Below, one piece after another: positions 34,620 through 46,400 of a stretch of DNA of 64,000 nucleotides (position 1 is its first letter; each line of letters opens with the position of its first letter). The translations under genes were made by a program, and so were the position numbers. This DNA comes from Chromera velia. Taxonomy: Eukaryota > Sar > Chromeraceae. The notes under the pieces are model-generated. The model was not told the origin of the DNA. It did not search any database and saw nothing but the letters and a program-made list of their open reading frames with translations. The stretch spans positions 26,419 through 90,418 of the forward strand of contig JAHBMJ010003375.1 in the NCBI GenBank assembly GCA_018398765.1, written 5' to 3'.

Positions 34620-37016
34620 TCAGCCCTGCGTCCCTGCCCCCCCCCCCTCGGTCCTGGCCCTCTTGACCCCTCCCTTAAGATCGTCAGGAAGAATTCCTTG
34701 TTGCAGCGCCTGCACTCACTCACTCATTCACACAGCAGTCAAATGCACTCAGAGTTTGAACCCCGTCACCGCGCAGTCCCCAAAAGTTGCATATGTGCGT
34801 GCATGCGTGCGTGTTCTCCCGCCATTTCTCAATGCCCCTCTGTGCCCTTCTCTCTCTCGAATATTTCTTCATTGTCACCACATACTATGAAATGAGAGAA
34901 AGAAATGGGCGAAGAAAGCAAAAAAAAAAATACACAGAGAAAACATATTACATGGGTGACACGCAAGAAGCGAAAGAAAAAACGAAGGATAGGAGGGCAG
35001 AAAGGGAAGAGACAGAGACACTTGATTCAGCAGACGACGAAAAAAGCGGAGAGAAAGATAATCCGACGCCCCCTCTCTCCTCAAACCAAAACTCTTCTGC
35101 TTTTCTGCCGTGACTGTTGTCTTTCAATTTGTTCGTGACAGCCTGTCTGCTGTCTGTTGTTCTGAATTGAGGATATGATCCGTTCAATACCATTGAAGCA
35201 GAAGACCATGAGTGCACTCCTTCCTCTCTCGCGAACCAAGTGACTGCCCGACTGACCCTCTCAAGTCTCCTCACGTCCTCAATCGTGGTCGCTTCCATAA
35301 TCGCCTTCTGCACATGGATGGACCTCAATTCATGTCATTTCATTCTGTTCTTTGGCTTCTTGAGAGAGAGCGCTCCAATGCAAAATCAACCGACGGAGCA
35401 GTAGCCCGGATTGAGGGATAGAGGAAAGAAAGAACGGAAATCCCGCCGCAGTCTAAGACAGGGAGGGCAACAAATGAAGAGCAAGCAAGCACACATCCAG
35501 GCATCGTGCCGTTGAAGAGAAGAGGAAAATACGTCCGATCGATCCTGTCCTTCCTTCTTTCTTTTTTTAAATTCGGGGAGGGACGATGCAAGGAGCAGGG
35601 CAAGAGTGGGGACGCAGTCTGGGGCAGAAAGGAAAAACAAGACACGGAAGAAATGGCATGGTAGACGCTACAGCATGGACAGACAGGTCAACTGTCAGCC
35701 CAAAGGGAGCAACGAAAAGGAAGTTCAGAAAGCTGCTACCCCAACTTGTATGCGCACGTTCACATCCACACACGCACATACAAACAGAAAGCTAGAGAGA
35801 ACGACACGAAAAAAAAGGAAAGGAAAGGAAGGGGAAGAAAGGGACAACGGAAGGAAGCATCCACCTTGATCCTGTCGATGTCCTCCTGAGAGAACTCTTT
35901 TGTATGTACAGAATTCTTTTGTATGTACAGAATTCTTTTGTATGTATATGCATACACAGATAACAAAGGAAGGAAGCACGCACCTTGATCCTGTCGATGT
36001 CCTCCTGAGAGAGCGACCGCGCGGCGGCAATGAGGGGAGGGGCCGGGGGGGGGCCTGTGCCGTTGGTCATGGGACTGGGGGCCGCCCCGCTTCCTCCGCT
36101 GCCGTTGAGAATTCCCATGTTCACATCTGCGTCAATACCTGGCTCGGGAGCCTGGGCTGATCTCGGAATGGCTGCAAGGGGAGGAGAAGGACAGGAGGGA
36201 CGTGAGAAATGAGTCATTTGGGGTGACTATATTAATATATGTATACAGATGGCCCATGAGAGAGAGATTTTGTACTCATGCGTGGACACATTTAAATGCA
36301 GAGGCTTCTCGGCAGGAAAAATTTGGAGACAATAGTGAAAAACGAAGTGGACAGGTCATTTTTCATTTGTCTTTGTTTGGTTTCCTATTCATGAATCTAC
36401 TGACTGTTTTGTTGTCCGTATTGTCCCTGTTTCTTCATTACGACCTCCCTAAGACAAAAAAAAAGCCCAACAGATGCTTGTGAGAACCAAAAAGCAAATT
36501 AGTGCACACCCCCGGAATGCATCTCTGTTCCCCCCCCATTACTCTCCCACCCAACTGCAGACCAACTGACCGATCTTTGCGATGTCTACCTCAGGCTTTT
36601 CCCCTTCAAACAACTTCTTCGCTTCCTCACGCTCCTGTGGACGGAAGGATATGCAGAAAGGCAGAAAGCAAAAGACAAGAGAGAGAGGGCATGCAGACGG
36701 ACAGAAGGGGAGGGAAAGGCATCCAGGGGATGAACAAGAAGGAAGGCGGCCAAAAGACTGGCTGGCTCAGCACACGTCCAATCCAAATTTGTCAAGTAGA
36801 TGATACAGGAAAAAAACACCAACCGCATAACCGAGTGCAAGTCTGAAACGCAGGCACTAAACCCTCTCCTCCTCCCCCCCCCCCCCCNTCTCTCTCTCTC
36901 GCTGTCGAGCAAACGGAGGGGAGCCTTTCTCTTTCTCATCAACAAAAAGCACTTCATACCCTGATTGACCCTCGGAAGATGGGTCTGTCCGAAGGATATT
37001 CACACATACTCTCTCT

Positions 37017-37071
<55 letters not shown>

Positions 37072-39582
37072 TCAAAGACATCAAAACACACAATTTCGAT
37101 CCTGCCCGCCAGGCAACACGAACAAAAAGAGGGAGACAGAGAACCTGCATGTGGGTCTCCAAACCGTTCCCTTCTTCAGCCCCCCCCCCGGTCCATGCAC
37201 TGCCTGCCGACCTTCAGCGTGACTCTTTGGAAGTTGATGAATCGGAGGGAGGGCACCAGGTGGATCAAGAAAGGTCTGAAGTGCTCCAATCTGCATCCGT
37301 GCCCAAATCACGTGGAAGCAAACAACGCTCAGGCAAGCACATAGGCAGCACTATTCTGCTGTACGCATTCTACCAATTGTCTCGGTACGCACACACGCAC
37401 GCACCACACACACACGGACGCGCGCACAGACAAAGAGAGAGAGGGGGGGGCGCTCCAGAGAGAGAGCTGTGCAACAAAGTGTATGTCTGTGTGCTAAAGC
37501 AGGGACCATGCTCCCTCAATGAACTCTGCAGACGATCCTTTGGTTTTGATTTCACATTCCCTTCCTTTCTCTTTGCTGAGCTTGCTCACCTGGGGGAATC
37601 CCTTCATCCCATCCCCGAAGGAAGTCTTGCAAGAACGATCGACAGACTGACTTGGAGACAGGATTGTCGACCAACGAAATCCTCTCGAAGCACCGAGGGG
37701 CTGCATTCAAGTAAGCAAGAGGAAGAAATAAGAAGAAGAAGGCCAGGATACGTGGCAAAGGAATAGCATGAGGGAAAAGGTATGACTGACTGAGAAAAAA
37801 GAGGAGCACTCACTCCCAGGGCGAGCAACCAAGTGAAAAGGAGACAGAGAGAGAGAGAGTCCCGAATGTTTGCATGAAGAGAGAGAGAGAGAAAGAGAGA
37901 GAGAGAAGATGAGAGGATTCCTTGATCATTCGCACACCGCCAACCAAACCGAGAAAGGAAAAGTTCTGTTCCGTCTCTTCCTTCTCTCTCTCTCTGCCTC
38001 CTCGGATCCTTCCTTGATCGATCCATCCTTTTCTGTCTGCGTTCGTGCCTCCACACAAGCAGGACTGCGTATGTTTCAAACACAGATCGACAAAGCAAGT
38101 AAATGACAGATAGGTTGAGAATTTGAACGACCGCGCAAAAGCAGTGGACTGAAGAAAAGAAGCGCAACTTACCCACCCTTTTTGAGTGGAAGAAGGTCAC
38201 CAAGGGTACTCAGCTGCGTGCACTCACAAGCACTCAAAAGATTCATGCTTTCTTCGTCTTTCTCTTTCCCCCTCTCTCTCTCCTTCCATCCTGCCTTTTT
38301 CTTTATTTCTCCGTTTTCTTTATTTCAAGAAAAAAAAACAGAAAAGCCAGGAGAGAGAGAGACACGGAAGCTTTACGCCGAGACAAACTTTTCTTCAGAC
38401 AGAAAGACACTGCACACACACAGACACGAATGTCCTTCAAGTCCCTTTGCCTGTCCTCCTTTCAAAATCTCTGCATGTCTGCTCTTCTGTGAATGATTCG
38501 CTCTGCCTGTCAGGTTATGCCCTTTCTGTGTCTCTCTCTGACTCCAAATCTCTGCATTGCACACCGATGGACGGACTGACGTTGTTCTGAGAGAGCACCA
38601 GGGCCACCAGATTGGGCACAGACTCCATGACGTCATCCGCAATGCGATTGAGTCTGTTGTTCGTCAGAATCTGCACAGAGGGACACAGACAGAAGACAGA
38701 CATACAGAGAAAAGAGAAGAATCTACACGAGACCACAGAAGAGCAAGCAGGACACGGCAGCATTCCCTCGAATTGCACTTTTCCAAAAGCCGCCTCTCCT
38801 TTTTCCTCCTTTTCATTTTGTTCGCTCTCTGTAAGTGGATTCTTTGGATGGTGACTGTGGCCGGCATTTGGGGGGGGGGGGCGCTGAGTCAGATCCCCTT
38901 CCTCTCATGCATGCCTTCGTGACTTTTTTCTTTCTACCCACCCACAGGACCCAATTGAGAGACCGACCAGAGTTTTGAGCATCTTCAGAGGGGGCAGGTT
39001 GCCCAGACGCTGGATGTCGTTATCGCTCATGTCGATGCATTCGAAGAAGTCCTGGAGCATTGTTGGGAGGCAGGGAGCGAGAAAGGAAAAGGAGAGATGG
39101 CAAGATTGAGGAAGAGGAAGGCTTCTGCATCGAGGTCGCCGATCCAGCTCTAACCCCACACACACACCAAAAACCAGACCAAATGTACTCTATCACGAGG
39201 AAAAGAGACAGAAGCAGAGACAACAAACTGCCTTGCAGGACTGATGTACGACTGACGAACGCACGTTTGTGGTTCCCAGGTTCTCGATTGCAGGGATCTT
39301 TATTCCTGCACACCCACAGGAGAACCACATAGAGAGAAGAAAAGAGGATTAAGATGGATGGAACGGAGAAGGGCTTCTTCACATTCAAAGAACTGGCACG
39401 TGGGGCAAAGGAGGAGACGGCAAGACATTGAGGAAGGGAAGGGAAGCAGCATTGCTTTAGTGTCGGCACAGTCGGTCTGCTTAAATGCAGCCCCCTTGCG
39501 TACCTCTGAGGATCAGTGTGCGCTCTCTGCAAGGACTCCAGCATTGTGGAGCATTTTCCAGCACATTCAGAGTGATGCGCAT
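34620..39582 (-). CDS. SNRPA1: U2 snRNP protein A' homologue
   Basis: U2A' is the leucine-rich-repeat protein that pairs with U2B'' on U2 snRNA stem-loop IV, in branch-point recognition. Modelled exons: 39582-39504, 39305-39265, 39051-38968, 38670-38581, 38213-38177, 37700-37652, 37290-37212, 36634-36571, 36171-35984, 35307-35257, 34709-34620; 852 nt, 283 aa, against 255 aa for human. Conserved landmarks in order: RTLILRG, IKIPAIENLG, FFECIDMSDNDIQRL, LTNNRLNRIADD, LSTLGDLLPLK, ISLVDNPVSK, HFRPFLIHLVPSLRFINFQR, ERETAKKLF-like EREEAKKLFEG, EDIDRIK and the C-terminal ALQQGILP. Exon 9 inserts a Pro/Gly/Ala-rich stretch. The end of exon 9 is duplicated in the following intron. The N at 36888 is intronic. 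Identity is firm. Confidence 0.9.
35846..36012 (-). repeat. Duplicated end of U2A' exon 9
   Basis: 35863-35893 and 35982-36012 are identical over 31 bp, with further similarity on the low-coordinate side to 35846 and 35965. The copy nearer 35870 lies inside the next intron. It keeps a CTCTCAG acceptor, the codons for EDIDRIK and a GT donor. Between the copies are 19-bp tandem units containing GTATGTACAGAATTC. Confidence 0.85.
37009..37076. repeat. TC / CA microsatellite in a U2A' intron
   Basis: CT run followed by a CA run in the intron after the exon ending at 37212. Confidence 0.9.
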
Positions 39583-40402
39583 GACTCAGGACAGGTCTGC
39601 CGAAGTATCAGGTACTCCAATTTTCCTGACAGTGAGGAAGGCTCTCTCAAAAAGTTCTTCGGCGCTTTTATTGAGACTCGCGCAGAAGCAGATGAGTCGA
39701 GGTGCTTCTGTGCAAGGCTTCGGCCTCAACAGTGCAGGGAAGCGGTCCGCTTCTCTACGATGGGTCGATCACTTTTCTGAAAGCAGGAAGTGCATGAGGC
39801 GAATACCCTTTTTGCTCCGTGAAGTAATCAAGTGAGGCGCGCTAAGAAACAGGGAGTCGAATTGCAGTGGTTTTTGAAGAGGAAAGCTTTGCACCTCTTC
39901 GCCCTCGTGATTCCCATCAGACTAGCTCTCGATTTTCGTGTTTCCGAACTCCGGCTCCCCTTTTAAATTAATTTGGCAACGAATTTTGTGAGGAGACGGC
40001 CCGGAATCGATCGACCTGAATCCCATCGTGCGCGCGTGCGTCAAGACAAAAATTTGTTCCAGGAAAAAATTCGCGGAAGGACGCGCGCGCAACATATATG
40101 CAATCTGTGGGTTAATTGTATTAAAGGGGATGCAGTTGTCAGACGACTGAATGCTCCATGGGAACATTCGATGCACAGTGAACTTGAGTGAACCCACATT
40201 CAAGGCACTTAATGAGCAGAAGGAAGACTCAGCACAATCACTTCGTACAGCCCGTCTACCTTGGGTCTTCTACCTAGATCGGCTCACCATGCAAACAACA
40301 GTTGTTTGATTTGCAATGTTTGCTGTCAGAATTCTTCCCTCCTAGCTGCTGATCTCAACAGGTCACGGCGGGAGAAAGAGGGCGGAATCCCTCGAGTAGA
40401 GT
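39583..40402. promoter_or_regulatory. Divergent intergenic region, U2A' / NACHT-WD40 gene
   Basis: 820 bp between divergent start codons, so both promoters should lie here. CpG-rich alternating tracts occur at 40028-40037 and 40081-40091. No defined element was recognised. Confidence 0.5.
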
Positions 40403-43400
40403 ATGGGCTGTGGGGGTTCGAAGGGAACACAGGCGGAAAGTCCGAAAGACCCCCCTCCAGCACCAAAACCTCCTGAGGCAATGAGTGGAAACAAGGATCC
40501 TGTTGAAAAGGTCCGCATGCAATCTGCATGTTGAAAAACACATGCCTCCTTTCGACACAGCATGACTTGCATTGTATAGTTCCTGTGCAGTAGACATGTA
40601 ACACACGCGTCTTTGTCCTCTTTTGCAGGTGGAAACAGCGAAGGACACAGGAACGACCAATGCCTCCAAGGGGGCCGAAAGGACTGCAGCACCCGTTGCA
40701 GCCCCACGAGGGCCGGTTGTGTTGCCCCCGGACATTTTCGACGAGTCGTTCCCGTCCCTCGGCCTCCCCTCTGCGACTGCAGAGACTGTCAGTCTGGCAC
40801 TCAAACGAATGGCGCAGTGGGAAGCAGGGGAGTGCAATGGTGATGGGACAGTGCCGAGACTGTATGCCCGATTTGCACCTCGGTTGAAGAAATTAACAGG
40901 GGTACTTGCGGGTGGGCCCGCAAAGCGAACTTGTTTGGCGTGGGCATGGGGCGCTTCGGAGGGTCGCTGTGGTGCTTCTGAAGGCCACTGTGTGTGTTTC
41001 TCTGAAGAGAGGGGGCGGTGGCCTGAGGATATCACACGGGCGGTCCACTGGACCCCGTTTGTGGGAAGAGTCACAACAGCTCTTCGGTGCGCAGTGGGGG
41101 AAATGACGGTGAAGGATGTAGAGGAAGGGGGTGGGACGGTGGAAAATCCCGATGCTGTGTCCCTTGCCCTGAGTCCATTTGAAGAGGACACAGGGGGGGC
41201 GGAGTTCATCGCATGGCTCCTGCTTTTGTGTGGATGTTGGCATCGGGCTTTGTCCCTTCTTGACAGGAGGCAGAAGAGGGAAAAGAAGAGAACGGGACAA
41301 GAAGCATTTGCATACGTCGGGGGACTGCCAGATGACTGGGAGAGGAGAGCAGCAGTCAGAAAGAAAATCGGGGACCGGCTCCTTGCTTCAGTAGCGTCAC
41401 TCTCGTTTCTCCACTCGACTCCCTTTCACTCTTCAGTCGAAGCTGTGCTCTCTGCAATGAGGGCTGCAGCGTTCTCAATCCACAAAAAAGGGGGTGGGGG
41501 GAAGGCTTTGCCTGCTGAGTTTTGGGGCCCCTGCAGTGGTGCCTTCTCGGGTGTTACTGGTTTGTCGTCTGTGGGGGCCACGGATGGGCATGCCGAGGCC
41601 CCCGTGTGTGTCCAATGGGCAGCGGAGGCCGCCCTGGGTGCTGTGAGGCTCCTGCAGGTCATAGAGAGGGAGCGCATGGAAGAAGAGAGAGAAAAGCTGG
41701 AAGCTTCAGTTGGTAAGTCTCCTTTGTGTTTTCTCTTCTTCTTTAAGGAGGATGAAGCAATTTCGGAATTCCGAACGCGAAAAATCTCTTTGACTTTAGC
41801 GATTCTTCCCCTTCCCGAGTTTCACGAAAACAACAGTTCTCCAGCAGTCCTTTGCCACACATATCGATCCGCGTGTCTCCTAGCGATCCCCATGCACTTT
41901 CTTCACTGTTTGTACGAATGCAGCCTGGGTCCCCCACACTCTTTTCACTGTTTGTACTAATGCAGCCTGGGTCCCTTCCGGAGACGTGGGAGACCTCTCC
42001 AAGCATCCTCTCCTTCTTCTCTCGCTCTGCAGGTAGGTCTGGGCGAGGTATTTTGAAGCACGATCGGTAGTCTTCCTTCTCTCGCTCACGCATAATGGAG
42101 TTGAAAGAAGATTTTTGTCGGGACCAGAAAAACTCGTTTGCTGTTGGTCCTCGTTTACACGTCTTTGAATAAGGCTCTAATGAGCTAAATTGGACAGTGG
42201 CACGACCAAAGCTTTCATCTCCTGTCATTTTCAAGCTGTTTCTTCGTTGTGTTTACTCTTTTCGCGCAAGCCAATGTACAACTCCCTTGGTCGATTTTGC
42301 AGGTTCTTTGCACAGTCGCATGTCGCCTTTGCAGTGGTGTCTGCAATGTGCGGAGGTGGGATGAAGGAGACGTCGAAGGGTCTCCTGGGAGGGCCTCCTG
42401 GTCTTTCTGGAGTTTCTCATGAGGGGGAGGCGGGTCTGTCTGACCTTCCTCGTCTCTGGGTGGGGTTGTTCGGGGCCCGTAGGGGGGTGGTGTCCGTGTC
42501 TGAGGCAGTCAGGTGTCTACTTGGAGCATTAGAGTCGGGACAAGGAAGGGGAGGAGGGGGAAGGAGTGCGACTGCGGAGACGCTTTGGAGATCAGGTCAC
42601 GTAAACGCTTTGCATGCCGAGAGGTTCTCTAGGGCTGCCTGTTGGGGTGTTTTGCTTGATCCTTTCGGGATGGGGGTGGTGACGTTGGGGAATTTAGTGC
42701 AGGCGTTGAATCGTTATTGGGTCTCTGTTCCCTTCAAACAGAAGGCCGCAGAGACGTCTGGAGAGACGGTCTTCTCGGCCTTCATGGAAGAACCACAAGT
42801 CACCCTGGTAGAGGGGGGAGAGGGAATAGGTGTGATGGAATGTGCAAGGGAGGGTCGAAGTGCGCGTCGTTTGAGAGCCGTTCTAGAGGCCATAGAGGAA
42901 TCTTTCCTTCGTTCGGAGACTTTTCTCCTGGCAGCGAGAGAAAAACTTTCCGGGGCCATGGGGACACTCACAGCCCGTGATCATCTCCTGTCGAGTCCGT
43001 GTGTATTCCTGCAGACACTCCTTCATGGAGGTGCGGGGTATGAGGAAAGCGACGCAGCAGTGCTTCAGATGCTTGTCCCTTCTGCGGTTCTCTCCACCTC
43101 TGTTGACGGTCTCCAGTCCCTTCAGCAGATCCGCCGGTGGATGGGCAGAGCGGCACGATTTGCTCTCGACACCTGGCCCCGCGTTCCTGTGGGTCAGGAT
43201 CAGACCTCGCGAGAGGGATTGGAAGGGAGCAGGAATGCAAAGAGACGGCCAGGGTCAGGGAGACGCCTGAAGCTCCTAGGCCTGTCGTCCTCTGCTGCAG
43301 CTCTGGTCTCCCCCCTCCGTCCCCGCAAGGCTGTATCAGGGGGGCAGACGGTTTCGCCCATTGTCGACAAGAAGAGCCCACCATTTGGGTTCTTAGTGCG

Positions 43401-46400
43401 CGATCCTCCTGCGGTGCATGAGAGGGGCGCGCATACCGAGAGACCCCAGCCGAATAGAAAAAAAGAGGGGGGTGACAATAGAGGTGTACAGACTGAGAGG
43501 GAGACCCGTATTCCCAAAACAGATAAAGAAGGGGAGGAAGAAGGGAAAGGGAAGAGTGTAGAGTCCCCTCCGAAGACTGAGAGGTCGGCACGAGATAAAG
43601 AAAAAGAGGGAAAAGTCATCTTTGGGCTTGGCACTGTGGACCCTGGGGGGGGGGAACAATTGGATGAGCAACCCGACACAGAGGCCCTTCCCAGGGTCTG
43701 CGTCCTTCGGGGTCCCCCTGGATGCGCGTCGGCGTCTCTGGCATCGACGGCGGTTGTCAAACTAGGGGTAGAGTGGGCAAAAGAAGCAGGGAGACCTACC
43801 CGTGCGGGGGGTCTGTTTGCTGCCTGGGCAATAGGAGCCCCAGGGGAGCAAGACACAAACTTCGCGCGTCGATTGGTGAAGACATGGGCTCGTCAGGTCG
43901 GTTTTGTATATGCATTCTTTTCTGTCTGATATGCGTATTGTTTTTCATAAATGACAGCTGGAAGGCAAGTGAGTGAAGACTGCGGACTGTTTGGTCGTTC
44001 GGCATCTTTTATTCTGCGCTGGGGAGTGTTGTAAGTTGCCTTGCGCGAATCAAGCTGCTGTGCGTAAGTGGAAAGACGTTGGCTTAGGATTGATATCCTT
44101 TTTTTGTGAAGTTGCGCAACAAGTGTGCTTTGTGTCTGCATTTCTCTCGACCTTCCCGAAAGCACGTGGTCAGAATATCCTCTTGACTTTGTCCCCTTTC
44201 TGCAGATAGCTGTGCGTTTCCCGTGCTACAGGGAGAGGCTTCTGGGGGCCCTGAGGGAGGGCCCGGGTATGGTTGCCCTCTGCGTCAAGGATCACGCAGC
44301 CGAGCCGGGGCTCCTTTTCAGGACGCTGATCGAGAAACCCCTTGTGGCTGCAGCTCGGGATGACCCCTCGTTTCTTTGGGATTTGGGGGGGTCGCTTGTG
44401 TGTCTGGCTGCGGGTTTGGAGAGCCTGGAGGGGGGTTGTAGTCAGACGCTCGGTGTGATCAAGCACATTGAGTCTCTCTCTACCCTTCCCTTCCTCAAAG
44501 TTCTAGTCACAGAGGAGACGGAAAAACCCTCAATTGACGATATTTGGGCGTATGTAGTCACTCTCAAGGCCAGTGAGCAGGAAACCAGACCGAGCTTGGT
44601 GCAGGCTGCTGCGTCCAAGAGGGAGGCAACCAGACGGGCCTGCGAGTCCGCGTTTGATGCTTTGAAAGTGCCCCAGCCGCAGGTACAGGTAGCAGCGGCA
44701 GTGGCTGATAGAGTGATCGTCGCAGTAGAGGCAGTCGCAGAGGGGGGGGCGTTGAGTGTTAGAGGACTAGCGCGGTTGCTTGCGGGGGGGGCAATTGGGG
44801 GTCAGCTCGGCAGCGTGTCTTGTCAGTCTCTCTCTCTTGCAGTCATCCAATCGCATTGCGTTTGGACCTCGGGAGTGAAACTGGATGGACAGGGGCGACT
44901 GTGGCCCCACGGGGGCAAGAGAGAAGCTAGCGGGGCCGGCCACCGTGTTTTGTTGACTGCTTGTCTGCACTCCCTTCGTTCGTCCTTGATTCAAGTGAGA
45001 ATGACAGGGGTGTCATCTGCAGCCTCTTCCTTTCCAGAGAGAGGTCGCGCTGTGCCTGTGTTGGGTTCGTCTTCGTCAAAGCAGAACTCAGAGGGCCACG
45101 GCATGTCTCTGCGGGGCCTCGAAGGTTCCCTGAACTTACGCACACTGAAGAGACACGCGTCAGACAAGACGCTCCGAGAGAAGGGAAGGGGTTCTCCTGA
45201 GAAGGGGGCGCTCCCCTTCTGGTCAAGCCTGTGGGATGGGGGGAGGACTAAGGGAACTGGAGGAGACTGGAACACAAATGGAGGTGGGGGGAATTTGTTT
45301 GCATTCGCTCTCGGGACAGGGAAGGGTGTCGTGTCATTGCGATCGAATTCTCCTTCCCCTTCCAAATCGAATCAAAACTCTCCTCCCAAAAGCTTTAGTC
45401 CATCCAGAGTTCTCCCAGGTTCTCCCCCGCCCCCCTGGGTTCCTGCCTCCCCCAAAGAGCTAGTCTTCAGCACACCAAGGACCCCCCCTTCAAGGCGTCT
45501 CCCCCCTTTGACGGCAGGAAGAGGGGGGCTGTGTGAGGGCTGTTGCCTGCCACTGGAAAGCCACCTGCGACCACACTGTCTTGCAGCTGCTCTCATGCTC
45601 CCCCCTTTCTTCTGGTCAGAGGTGGGAGAACAGGGAGCTGCAGCACACGCATATGCCCTCCGCTTCCTGTTGAGACATGTGAAGGGGGCAAAGAGCGGAG
45701 GTGGGGACGCGGGGAGAGGTGGGTGCACTAGCCTGTATGGTGTTTCTGCAGAGGATGCAACAAAAGAAATACAGGCCTTCTTTGTCGCCCCTGACACCCC
45801 CAACAAAGCTGCAGGAGGCTCTTTCCTTCTTCCATTCCTGCAGGGCGTCCTCTTTGGGGTCTGTGGGGGGGGTGCAGTGCCAGGAGAGATGAGAGAAGCA
45901 GGAAGCGCAGTGGGGGGGCAGGTCGAAGGGCTTTTTGCCTCATGTGCAGATGCCCTCACAGAACGCATCTTGCCGACTCTCCCACTAGAACTTATCACCC
46001 CCGCTGTCCCAGCACCTTCCTCTTCCGCATCTGCCAGAAGCCTACCTGACCTCCTTCCAGCTGCACTTTGGTGGCAGCGTCTGAGTCTGCAGCTAGAGGG
46101 GAAATTGGGGATGCACACCAGACACGCACTCCCCCCATCAGGAATGAGTGCGTCCGATTTCCTCTCTGCCGTCTCCGATGGGGACTGCAGGGGTGACTCT
46201 CAGGATCTCTGGGCCCCCCGTGCATCACCCCTGTCGTCAGTCCGCCTCGATGTGCAGGCACCTGCAGGTGAAGGCAAAGCAAAACAGCTGCTCCCCCTTT
46301 TTGCAGCTGACGTGAAGTCCGTCTGCTTCGCGTCGTCAGAGGTCCTCTTTGCTGCTTCTCTAGATGGGAGCATCAAGAAGCTCCAGTTGCAGCAACAGTC

